Assembly: GCF_050434925.1 (NCBI RefSeq)
Contig: NZ_JBNDJK010000001.1
Coordinates: 930,001 to 994,000, forward strand
DNA from: Inquilinus ginsengisoli_B
Lineage (GTDB): Bacteria > Pseudomonadota > Alphaproteobacteria > DSM-16000 > Inquilinaceae
Length of the DNA: 64,000 nt
Reading direction: 5' to 3'
The notes beneath the pieces were generated by a model. The model was not told the origin of the DNA and ran no database searches. It saw only the letters and a program-made list of their open reading frames with translations. Shown here piece by piece: positions 1 through 7,113 of the stretch. Both the position numbers and the translations under genes were made by a program. The stretch's first letter is position 1. Each line of letters opens with the position of its first letter.

Positions 1-64
1 TGTCATGCCGGCGGCGACGTGTTGTCGCGGTCCCGGCCGGCCCTTTCCGCACGGGTGGGCGCCG

Positions 65-406
65 TCACTCCGTCGGCCGCGCCGCCTTCTCCGTGATGCC
101 GCTGACGCCTTCCCGCGCCTCCAGCACCGCCCAGACCGTCTCCGGCGCCACCCCGGCATCGGCCCACAGCACCAGCAGGTGGTAGAGCAGGTCGGCGCTT
201 TCGGCGGCGATGGCGTCGGGGTCGCCCCGCATCGCCTCGATCACCGTCTCGACCGCCTCCTCGCCCAGCTTCTGGGCGATCTTCGGCCGGCCGCGGGCGA
301 ACAGCTTGGCGGTGTAGCTGGAGGCGGGGTCGGCGCCTTGCCGCGACCGGATCACGGCGGCCAGCCGATCCAGCACCCGGGCGTCGACGGACTGCCCCCC
401 GCTCAT
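65..406 (-). CDS. hisE: Phosphoribosyl-ATP pyrophosphatase HisE
   Basis: Cytoplasmic enzyme that hydrolyses phosphoribosyl-ATP to phosphoribosyl-AMP, the second step of histidine synthesis. The 113-residue product has the MazG-like helical fold signature of HisE: KLGEEAVE at about residues 46-53 and ESADLLYHL at about 69-77, which supply the acidic metal-binding residues. The length is normal for a stand-alone HisE. The ATG at 406 overlaps the hisF stop by 4 nt (ATGA), so it is translationally coupled and is the last gene of the his operon. The 64 bases beyond its stop hold nothing recognisable. Confidence 0.95.
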   Translation of the reverse strand: MSGGQSVDARVLDRLAAVIRSRQGADPASSYTAKLFARGRPKIAQKLGEEAVETVIEAMRGDPDAIAAESADLLYHLLVLWADAGVAPETVWAVLEAREGVSGITEKAARPTE

Positions 407-1167
407 GCCGCCATCCGCACCGGCAGCCCGGCCGCGGCCAGATGCTGCTTGGCCTGGGCGATCGAATAGGTGCCGAAATGGAAGATCGAGGCGGCGAGCA
501 GGCCGGTGGCGCCGCCGGACAGCGCCCCGTCGGCGAGATGGTCGAGCGTGCCGACCCCGCCCGAGGCGATGATCGGGATGCCGACCACCTTGCGGATCCG
601 CTGCAGCAGCCCGATGTCGAAGCCTTCCTTGGTGCCGTCGCGATCCATCGAGGTCACCAGCAGCTCGCCGGCGCCGGCAGCGGCCATCCGGTCGGCCCAG
701 TCGACCGCGTCGATGCCGGTGCCCTTGCGGCCGCCATGGGTGAAGATCTCCCATTTGCCGTCGGACACCTGCTTGGCGTCGATCGCCACCACCACGCATT
801 GGCGGCCGAACTTGATCGCCGCTTCGGACACCAGCTCCGGCCGGGCCACGGCGGCGGAGTTGATCGACACCTTGTCGGCCCCGGCCAGCAGCAGCGCCCG
901 GACGTCGTCGACGCTGCGCACGCCGCCGCCCACGGTCAGCGGCATGAACACCTGTTCGGCCGTGCGGCGGACCACGTCGAACAGCACGCCGCGATTCTCA
1001 TTGGTCGCGGCGATGTCGAGATAGACCAGCTCGTCCGCGCCCTCGCGGTCATAATGCCGGGCCTGCTCCACCGGATCCCCGGCATCGACCAGGTTCTCGA
1101 AGTTGACGCCCTTGACCACCCGGCCGTCCTTGACGTCGAGGCAGGGGATGACCCGGACCTTGAGCAT
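403..1167 (-). CDS. hisF: Imidazole glycerol phosphate synthase subunit HisF
   Basis: Cyclase subunit of imidazole glycerol phosphate synthase. It uses ammonia made by HisH to convert PRFAR into IGP and AICAR. It is a 254-residue (beta-alpha)8 barrel. The catalytic aspartates are visible as D11 in PCLDVKDG and D130 in VVVAIDAK, and the phosphate-binding loops appear as LTVGGGV (about 77-83) and IIASGGVG. The ATG at 1167 lies 3 nt after the hisA stop. Full length, no oddities. Confidence 0.97.
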   Translation of the reverse strand: MLKVRVIPCLDVKDGRVVKGVNFENLVDAGDPVEQARHYDREGADELVYLDIAATNENRGVLFDVVRRTAEQVFMPLTVGGGVRSVDDVRALLLAGADKVSINSAAVARPELVSEAAIKFGRQCVVVAIDAKQVSDGKWEIFTHGGRKGTGIDAVDWADRMAAAGAGELLVTSMDRDGTKEGFDIGLLQRIRKVVGIPIIASGGVGTLDHLADGALSGGATGLLAASIFHFGTYSIAQAKQHLAAAGLPVRMAA

Positions 1168-1170
1168 GCC

Positions 1171-1914
1171 TCAGGCCTCCACCGGCACCGGACCGGACAG
1201 GATCGCCAGCGCCTGCTTCGGGTCGATCCGGCCGTCATAGAGCGCGCGGCCGCAGATCACCCCGGCGATGCCCGAGCGCTCCTCGCGCTTGATCACCCGC
1301 AGGTCATCGAGCGAGGAGGCGCCGCCCGAGGCGATCACCGGCGTGGTCAGGGCGAAGGCCAGGTCGGCCGTGGCCTCGACATTCAGTCCGCCCATGGCGC
1401 CGTCACGGTTGATATCGGTGTAGATGATCGCGGCGACGCCGGAATCCTCGAAGCGCAGCGCCAGGTCCAGCACCTTGACGGTCGAGGTCTTGACCCAGCC
1501 TTCGATCGCCACGAAGCCTTCCCGCGCATCGATGCCGACGGCGATCCGGCCGGGCCAGCGGCGGCAGGCCTCGCGCACCAGATCCGGGTCGCGCACCGCG
1601 ACCGTGCCCAGCACCACCCGGGCGACGCCGCGCTCGAGCCAGAACTCGATCCGCTCCAGGTCGCGGATGCCGCCGCCCAGCTGCACCGGCAGCGAAGTGG
1701 CCTTGAGGATGCCGCCGATCGCCTCGGCATTCACCGGATGGCCGGCGATGGCGCCGTTCAGATCGACCACATGGATCCAGCTGAACCCCTGCTCGGCGAA
1801 GGCCCTGGCCTGCTCGGCGGGGTCCAGGTTGAATACGGTGGCTTCGCTCATCTCGCCGCGGACGAGACGGACGCAGTGGCCGTCCTTCAGATCGATGGCC
1901 GGATAGAGGATCAT
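1171..1914 (-). CDS. hisA: ProFAR isomerase HisA
   Basis: Isomerase that opens the ring of ProFAR to give PRFAR. The 247-residue (beta-alpha)8 barrel is related to HisF, with catalytic D8 (YPAIDLKDG) and D129 (AVGIDAREG) and phosphate loops QLGGGIR and VIASGGASS. The frame stays open far upstream, but the ATG at 1914 is chosen because it gives the canonical MILYPAIDL N terminus and overlaps the preceding acetyltransferase stop as ATGA. Confidence 0.96.
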   Translation of the reverse strand: MILYPAIDLKDGHCVRLVRGEMSEATVFNLDPAEQARAFAEQGFSWIHVVDLNGAIAGHPVNAEAIGGILKATSLPVQLGGGIRDLERIEFWLERGVARVVLGTVAVRDPDLVREACRRWPGRIAVGIDAREGFVAIEGWVKTSTVKVLDLALRFEDSGVAAIIYTDINRDGAMGGLNVEATADLAFALTTPVIASGGASSLDDLRVIKREERSGIAGVICGRALYDGRIDPKQALAILSGPVPVEA

Positions 1915-2483
1915 GGCGTCGGGTCCAGCCCCGCCTCGGACAGCGGGATCAGTGGTTTGTGGAAGTAGCAGCCGCCGATCAGGCGACCGTTCACGCGGGC
2001 ATAATACGGGTTCGTCGCCCAACGGACGAATCCCAAGCTCTCGAACAGGTGGATCGCCGCGGTCTGGGTCTCGCGCACGTCGAGCGTCAGCAGGCGGTAG
2101 CCGCGAGCGCGCGCCTCGGCCTCCGCCGCCTCGGCCAGCATCCGGGCCAGGCCGTGGCCGCGGGCCCAGGGGGCGACGAAGATCCCGGTCAGCCCGGCGG
2201 CGAAGGCCTGCGCCTCGTTGTTCACCGGCGGCTCCACCAGCTGGATGGCGCCGGCGATGACCTCGTCGAGCCGGCCGACGAACAGGTGCCGGCCCGGCAT
2301 CGCCACGACGCCGCCCCAGTAGCGCTCCATGGTCTCGCGCGGCGGCGGCTTGACCCAGCCGAAGCCGCCGCCCTCGAGGATGGCCAGCTCGGCCGCGTCG
2401 CACAGATCATGCAGGTCGCTGCTGCGGACCCGGTCGAGCCGGCCGACGGACACCTCCGGCACCGAGGCCGTCGCTTCGCTCAT
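1911..2483 (-). CDS. GNAT-family N-acetyltransferase inside the his operon
   Basis: A 190-residue protein with the acetyl-CoA-binding core of the GNAT fold. The segment GIFVAPWARGHGLARMLAEA carries the R-G-H-G-L variant of the Q/RxxGxG/A pyrophosphate loop, followed by LLTLDVRETQTAAIHLFESL and GFVRW typical of motif B. It sits between hisH and hisA with ATGA overlaps on both sides, so it must be co-translated with the histidine genes. The substrate is unknown. The position suggests a link to histidine or another small metabolite, but the family acetylates very diverse targets and the sequence does not decide. Confidence 0.85.
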   Translation of the reverse strand: MSEATASVPEVSVGRLDRVRSSDLHDLCDAAELAILEGGGFGWVKPPPRETMERYWGGVVAMPGRHLFVGRLDEVIAGAIQLVEPPVNNEAQAFAAGLTGIFVAPWARGHGLARMLAEAAEAEARARGYRLLTLDVRETQTAAIHLFESLGFVRWATNPYYARVNGRLIGGCYFHKPLIPLSEAGLDPTP

Positions 2484-3118
2484 GGCGTCCAGGTCACGAA
2501 ATTGCCGAGCAGCCTCAGCCCGGCCGCCTGGCTCTTTTCCGGATGGAACTGCACGCCGATCCAGTTGTCGCAGCCGACCGCGGCGGTCTGCGGCCCGCCA
2601 TAGTCGACCGTCGCCAGCACCTCGGCCGGGTCGGCCGGCACCATGACATAGGAATGGGCGAAATAGACGTCCTGGCCAGCCAGCCCATCCAGCACCGGAT
2701 GCGCCTCCTCCACCGCCAGGGTGTTCCAGCCCATCTGCGGCACCACCAGGTCGGGGTCGGCCGGAGCCAGCGGCACCACCGCTCCATGGATCCAGTCGAG
2801 GCCAAGGAAATCGCCATGCTCGTGGCCGACGCCGGCCATCACCTGCATGCCGACGCAGATGCCGAGAAAGGGAATGCCGGCCTTCTTCACGCGCTCGTCC
2901 AGCACCTCGCGCAAACCCGGAATCGTGGCGAGGGCCTGGCTGCAGTCGCCGAAGGCGCCGACGCCCGGCAGCACCAGCCGGTCGGCCCGGCGCACCACCT
3001 CGGCATCGGCGGTGACGACGATCTCCTGCGCCGTCCTGCGCTCCGCCGCGGCGCGTTCCAGCGCCTTGGCGGCCGAGCGGAGGTTGCCGGAACCATAATC
3101 GATCACGGCGATGGCCAT
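2480..3118 (-). CDS. hisH: Imidazole glycerol phosphate synthase glutaminase subunit HisH
   Basis: Class I glutamine amidotransferase that hydrolyses glutamine and channels ammonia to HisF. The 212-residue protein shows the complete triad: the nucleophile C88 in FLGICVGMQ, and H192 and E194 in FHPEKSQ. The oxyanion region PGVGAFGDC is at about residues 51-59. The start at 3118 follows the hisB stop by 15 nt, and the stop overlaps the downstream acetyltransferase start. hisH and hisF are separated by two genes here, although their products form one enzyme. Confidence 0.96.
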   Translation of the reverse strand: MAIAVIDYGSGNLRSAAKALERAAAERRTAQEIVVTADAEVVRRADRLVLPGVGAFGDCSQALATIPGLREVLDERVKKAGIPFLGICVGMQVMAGVGHEHGDFLGLDWIHGAVVPLAPADPDLVVPQMGWNTLAVEEAHPVLDGLAGQDVYFAHSYVMVPADPAEVLATVDYGGPQTAAVGCDNWIGVQFHPEKSQAAGLRLLGNFVTWTP

Positions 3119-3133
3119 GCGGGAGCCCCGGAG

Positions 3134-3766
3134 CTAGAGGGAGCCGCCGAGCGTGCCCTTGGTCGAGGGCACGGCGTCCGGGCGGCGGCTGTCGATCGCG
3201 GTCGCGGCGCGCAAGGCGCGGGCCAGCGCCTTGAAGCAGCTTTCGACGATGTGGTGGTTGTTCTCGCCATACAGGTTGGCGACATGCAGCGTCAGCCCGG
3301 CGTTCTGGGCGAAGGCGTGGAACCATTCGCGGAACAGCTCGGTGTCCATCTCGCCCAGCTTGTCGCGGGTGAAGCGGACGTCCCAGACCAGATAGGGCCG
3401 GGCCGAGATGTCGACGGCGACGCGGGACAACGCCTCGTCCATCGGCACATGCGCCTCGCCGTAGCGCTGGATGCCGCGGCGATCGCCCAGCGCCTTGGCG
3501 AAGGCCTGGCCGAGGGTGATGCCGACATCCTCGGTGGTGTGGTGGAAATCGATATGGAGGTCGCCCTCGGCCCGCACCGTCAGGTCGAACAACCCGTGCC
3601 GGGCCAGCTGGTCCAGCATGTGGTCGAGGAAGCCGACACCGGTCTGGATGTCGGAGCGGCCGGTGCCGTCGAGATCGACCGTGGCGCTGATCCGCGTCTC
3701 GCGGGTGACGCGGTCGACGGTCGCGGAGCGGGCAGAGGCGGCGGGGGTGGAAGCGGTTCCGTCCAT
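3134..3766 (-). CDS. hisB: Imidazoleglycerol-phosphate dehydratase HisB
   Basis: Dehydratase that converts IGP to imidazole acetol phosphate. The 210-residue product is a monofunctional HisB without a phosphatase domain. The manganese-binding histidine clusters are present: GVGFLDHMLDQLARHG, then DFHHTTEDVGI, and later GENNHHIVES. It is the first gene of the his operon on this strand. The frame extends upstream, but the ATG at 3766 gives the normal length with a short, poorly conserved N-terminal leader. No strong Shine-Dalgarno sequence is visible. Confidence 0.95.
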   Translation of the reverse strand: MDGTASTPAASARSATVDRVTRETRISATVDLDGTGRSDIQTGVGFLDHMLDQLARHGLFDLTVRAEGDLHIDFHHTTEDVGITLGQAFAKALGDRRGIQRYGEAHVPMDEALSRVAVDISARPYLVWDVRFTRDKLGEMDTELFREWFHAFAQNAGLTLHVANLYGENNHHIVESCFKALARALRAATAIDSRRPDAVPSTKGTLGGSL

Positions 3767-3931
3767 GGCTTGGTGTCTTAACAGGAAGCCCGGTGCATCG
3801 CCAGCCGCCGAGCCATGCCGGGAAAGCAGGGGGCCTCCCGGCAGTGCGCGGAAAGGAAGGCATGACCGCCGGTCTGCGTCTTCTCGCCGAACGGCGGTCA
3901 CTCTATGATGGCGAGAGCACAGGAATGACTG

Positions 3932-4108
3932 ATGAGCGAGATTCGGCCTACTGACGCCACCGCGATCCACACGACCGAGGCATGGCAAGTCCAGCGCATC
4001 GAGGATGGCCTTGCCGCAGCGCGCGAAGGTCGCGTGCGCCCTGCTGATGTCGTGTTTGCAGAGATCGCCGCAAAGCACGGCTGGGCGTGCGGCCTGCCAC
4101 CCGCCTGA
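3932..4108 (+). CDS. Small antitoxin-like protein (58 aa)
   Basis: A short frame with a clear Shine-Dalgarno sequence (AGGAA at 3921-3925, six bases before the ATG). The product has the segment EAWQVQRIEDGLAAAREGRV (residues 16-35) followed by RPADVVFAEIAAKHGW. That is the helix-helix pattern seen at the C-terminal end of small type II antitoxins (CopG/ParD-like proteins that pair with RelE/ParE toxins). No toxin gene follows: the next gene is hslV. It is either an orphan antitoxin or a relic of a decayed module. The family assignment is by resemblance only. Confidence 0.6.
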   Translation: MSEIRPTDATAIHTTEAWQVQRIEDGLAAAREGRVRPADVVFAEIAAKHGWACGLPPA

Positions 4109-4132
4109 TCCCCTGCCGGACGGTCGCCGAGA

Positions 4133-4161
4133 CTTGATCCCCCCGCCCGACGGTCCAATCT
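4133..4161 (+). promoter_or_regulatory. Candidate heat-shock (sigma-32-type) promoter of hslVU
   Basis: CTTGATC (4133-4139) and CCAATCT (4155-4161) are spaced by 15 bp and resemble the CTTGAAA / CCCCATNT layout of RpoH promoters. The position, about 50 bp before the hslV ATG, fits the known heat-shock control of hslVU. The -10 match is imperfect. Confidence 0.4.
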
Positions 4162-4214
4162 AGGCGGTGCGGGCCGGACGGCCTGTCCTATCCTCAGCGT
4201 TTCCGGATTCCTGC

Positions 4215-4763
4215 ATGTCGTCTTCCGAGAGTGCCGCCTGGCACGGCACCACCATCCTCGCCGTGCGCAAGAACGATCGCGTCGTCATCGCCGGCGACGG
4301 TCAGGTGACCGCCGGCAACACCGTGATGAAGGGCACCGCCCGCAAGGTGCGCCGCCTGGGCGACGGCAGCGTCATCGCCGGCTTCGCCGGGGCGACCGCC
4401 GACGCCATGGCGCTGTTCGAGCGGCTGGAGGCCAAGCTGGAGAAGCACCCCGGCCAGCTGGCCCGCGCTTGCGTCGAGCTGGCCAAGGACTGGCGCACCG
4501 ACCGCTATCTGCGCCGGCTGGAGGCGATGATGGCGGTGTGCGACGCCCGAGTGTCGCTGATCCTGACCGGCACCGGCGACGTGCTGGAGCCCGATGACGG
4601 GCTGATCGGCATCGGCTCCGGCGGGCCCTTCGCCCTGGCCGCCGCCCGCGCCTTCATGGAGAGCGCCGAGCTGGACGCCGAGACGGTGGCGCGCAAGGCG
4701 ATGAAGATCGCCGGCGACATCTGCATCTACACCAACCACAACGTCACTCTGGAAAGCCTGTGA
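4215..4763 (+). CDS. hslV: ATP-dependent protease peptidase subunit HslV
   Basis: Proteolytic subunit of the two-component HslUV (ClpQY) protease, which degrades misfolded and regulatory proteins in the cytoplasm. After a short propeptide ending in WHG the catalytic threonine is T12 (HGTTILAVRK), exposed by processing. The core GDGQVTAGNTVMK and the GSGG motif (about 155-158) are intact. The ATG at 4215 gives 182 residues. An in-frame GTG at 4167 is less likely because it would lie at the expected transcription start of the candidate heat-shock promoter. hslU follows after 52 bp. Confidence 0.95.
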   Translation: MSSSESAAWHGTTILAVRKNDRVVIAGDGQVTAGNTVMKGTARKVRRLGDGSVIAGFAGATADAMALFERLEAKLEKHPGQLARACVELAKDWRTDRYLRRLEAMMAVCDARVSLILTGTGDVLEPDDGLIGIGSGGPFALAAARAFMESAELDAETVARKAMKIAGDICIYTNHNVTLESL

Positions 4764-4815
4764 TCGCGGCCCTGCCCGCCTTCCGACCCAAGGCCCGAGC
4801 CGCGAAGGACCCGAC

Positions 4816-6132
4816 ATGACCGACACCGCCAATTTCAGCCCGCGCGAGATCGTCTCCGAGCTCGACCGCTTCATCGTCGGCCAGCACGACGCCAAGCGCG
4901 CCGTCGCCATCGCCCTGCGCAACCGCTGGCGCCGCCAGCAGCTGCCCGAGGTGCTGCGCGAGGAGGTGCTGCCGAAGAACATCCTGATGATCGGGCCGAC
5001 CGGCGTCGGCAAGACCGAGATCGCGCGCCGCCTGGCGAAGCTGGCCAACGCCCCGTTCCTGAAGGTCGAGGCGACCAAGTTCACCGAGGTCGGCTATGTC
5101 GGCCGCGATGTCGAGCAGATCATCCGCGACCTGCTGGAGATCGCGATCAAGATGACCCGCGAGACGCTGCGCAAGGAGGTCGCGGCCAAGGCCGAGATCC
5201 GCGCCGAGGAGCGGGTGCTGGACGCGCTGGTGGGCGACAGCGCCTCGGCCGAGACCCGGCAGAAGTTCCGCAAGATGCTGCGCGAGGGCCAGCTGAACGA
5301 CCGCGAGATCGAGATCCAGGTCGCCGACACCGGCGGCGGGCTGCCGACCTTCGACATCCCGGGCATGCCGGGCGCCCAGATGGGCATGCTCAACCTCAAC
5401 GACATGTTCGGCAAGGCCTTCGGCAACCGCACCAAGCCGCGCCGCATGACCGTGGTGGAGAGCCACGCCGTCCTGCTGGCCGAGGAATCGGACAAGCTGC
5501 TGGACCAGGAGAAGGTGACCGCCGAGGCGATCCACCTGGTCGAGCAGAACGGCATCGTCTTCCTCGACGAGATCGACAAGATCACGGCGCGGTCGGAACG
5601 CGGCGGCGCCGATGTCAGCCGCGAGGGCGTTCAGCGCGACCTGCTGCCGCTGATCGAGGGCACCCAGGTGGCGACCAAATACGGCACGGTGCGCACCGAC
5701 TACATCCTGTTCATCGCCTCGGGCGCCTTCCAGCTGGCCAAGCCGTCCGACCTGCTGCCGGAGCTGCAGGGCCGCCTGCCGATCCGGGTCGAGCTGCAGG
5801 CCCTGACCCGCGACGATTTCCGCCGCATCCTGACCGAGCCGGAGCACAGCCTGGTCAAGCAATACACGGCGCTGCTGGGCACCGAGGAGGTGACGCTGGA
5901 CTTCACCGAGGATGCGATCGACGCCCTCGCCGACCTGGCGGCGGAGGTCAACCGCGCGGTCGAAAACATCGGCGCCCGGCGGCTGCACACGGTGCTGGAG
6001 CGCCTGTTGGACGAGGTCAGCTTCACCGCCTCCGACCGGTCCGGCGAGACCGTCAGGATCGACGCGGCCTATGTCCACGACAAGGTCGGGGCGCTGACGA
6101 AGAATGCCGATCTGAGCAAGTTCATCCTGTAG
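4816..6132 (+). CDS. hslU: ATP-dependent protease ATPase subunit HslU
   Basis: AAA+ unfoldase that feeds substrates to HslV. The 438 residues contain Walker A GPTGVGKT (60-67), the pore loop GYVGRD (93-98), the HslU-specific I domain (about 110-240), Walker B IVFLDEIDK (247-255), and the C-terminal KFIL tail that inserts between HslV subunits to activate them. Full length. It forms an operon with hslV. Confidence 0.97.
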   Translation: MTDTANFSPREIVSELDRFIVGQHDAKRAVAIALRNRWRRQQLPEVLREEVLPKNILMIGPTGVGKTEIARRLAKLANAPFLKVEATKFTEVGYVGRDVEQIIRDLLEIAIKMTRETLRKEVAAKAEIRAEERVLDALVGDSASAETRQKFRKMLREGQLNDREIEIQVADTGGGLPTFDIPGMPGAQMGMLNLNDMFGKAFGNRTKPRRMTVVESHAVLLAEESDKLLDQEKVTAEAIHLVEQNGIVFLDEIDKITARSERGGADVSREGVQRDLLPLIEGTQVATKYGTVRTDYILFIASGAFQLAKPSDLLPELQGRLPIRVELQALTRDDFRRILTEPEHSLVKQYTALLGTEEVTLDFTEDAIDALADLAAEVNRAVENIGARRLHTVLERLLDEVSFTASDRSGETVRIDAAYVHDKVGALTKNADLSKFIL

Positions 6133-6155
6133 GCGCCGGCAAGAGGGGGATCGAC

Positions 6156-6977
6156 ATGTCCGCGAGGCGCTTCGGCCCCTATGACCTGACCGTGCTCCTC
6201 GACGGCATCTTCGAGGCCCCGAAAGCCGTGCTGATCCATGCCGCCGGCGAGGACTCGCGCCGGCGCCTGATCGACGGCTGGCCCGGCGACAAGATCAGCA
6301 TCGACGTCAACTGCTATCTGCTGCGGGGAGAGAACGGCGTCTCGCTGATCGATGCCGGCACCGGCGACCATTGGGGCTCGGCGCTCGGCAAGGCGCGCGC
6401 GGCCCTGGCGGCGGCCGGGGTGCGCCCGGAAGAGGTCGACCGCGTGCTGCTGACCCATCCTCACGGCGACCACGCCCTCGGCCTGCTCGACGGCGACCAG
6501 GCCTGGCTGCCGCGAGCCGAGATCCTGTTCCCGGAAGGGGATTTCGCCTTCTTCAGCGATCCGGCCGTCGCCGAGACCTTTCCGCCGGCCCGGCGCGGCA
6601 ACTTCAAGACCGTCGCCACCCTGGCCCGGGCCTATGCCGGCCGCCTCCGCACCGTCGCGCCGGGGCCGGTCGACGGCATGCCGGGCGTCGCGGCCGTGCC
6701 GCTGCCCGGCCACACGCCTGGGCACAGCGGCTACGTGATCGGCGAGGGCCGGGACGCCCTGCTGATCTGGGCCGATGCCTTCCACCTTGGCGCCCTGCAG
6801 GTCGAAGACCCGGAGGCCGGCCTCGAATACGACCTCGATCCGGCGCTGGCCGTGCGAAGCCGCCGCTTCCTGTTGGAAGAGGCGGCGAAGCATGGCTGGC
6901 GGGTCACCGGCAGCCATGTCAGCCCGATCGGCCGGATCGAGGCCGGCGACCGGGGCTGGCGGTTTGTCGAAGGCTGA
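6156..6977 (+). CDS. Metallo-beta-lactamase-fold hydrolase
   Basis: A 273-residue soluble MBL-fold protein. The zinc-binding signature THPHGDH places H101, H103, D105 and H106. A later histidine is in LPGHTPGH, an aspartate in WADAFH, and the last histidine in GSHVSPIG. No signal peptide. It starts 23 bp after hslU on the same strand and may be read through from it. The substrate cannot be inferred; relatives include glyoxalase II-like and lactonase-like enzymes. Confidence 0.85.
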   Translation: MSARRFGPYDLTVLLDGIFEAPKAVLIHAAGEDSRRRLIDGWPGDKISIDVNCYLLRGENGVSLIDAGTGDHWGSALGKARAALAAAGVRPEEVDRVLLTHPHGDHALGLLDGDQAWLPRAEILFPEGDFAFFSDPAVAETFPPARRGNFKTVATLARAYAGRLRTVAPGPVDGMPGVAAVPLPGHTPGHSGYVIGEGRDALLIWADAFHLGALQVEDPEAGLEYDLDPALAVRSRRFLLEEAAKHGWRVTGSHVSPIGRIEAGDRGWRFVEG

Positions 6978-7001
6978 AGCGCGCCTGGATACCCCCTCTC
7001 C

Positions 7002-7091
7002 TGTCATACCCGGGCTTGACCCGGGCATCCAGGGACTGTCGATGCCGCTCTGGGTGGCCCCTGGATCGCCGGGTCAAGCCCGGCGATGACA
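7002..7091. repeat. Palindromic repeat, copy A
   Basis: An intergenic inverted repeat that begins with TGTCAT and ends with ATGACA. Inner arms contain CCCGGGCTTGACCCGGG and CCGGGTCAAGCCCGG. It belongs to the same family as the copies at 13408 and 41319 but has a longer, different centre (about 90 bp rather than 78). It lies between the 3' ends of two convergent genes, as is typical of REP/BIME-like elements, and can form a strong hairpin. Confidence 0.85.
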
Positions 7092-7113
7092 GCGGGGGGA
7101 CTACGGATCGCGC

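Noticed and set aside
442..1968. Long plus-strand open frame antisense to hisF and hisA (508 codons)
   Set aside because: Its product is low-complexity and rich in Arg, Asp, Ala and His without family features, as expected from the complementary strand of high-GC genes. The his genes on the other strand are unmistakable.
1915..2403. Upstream extension of hisA giving a fusion protein
   Set aside because: The extra segment is the acetyltransferase gene read in another frame. HisA is complete from the ATG at 1914.
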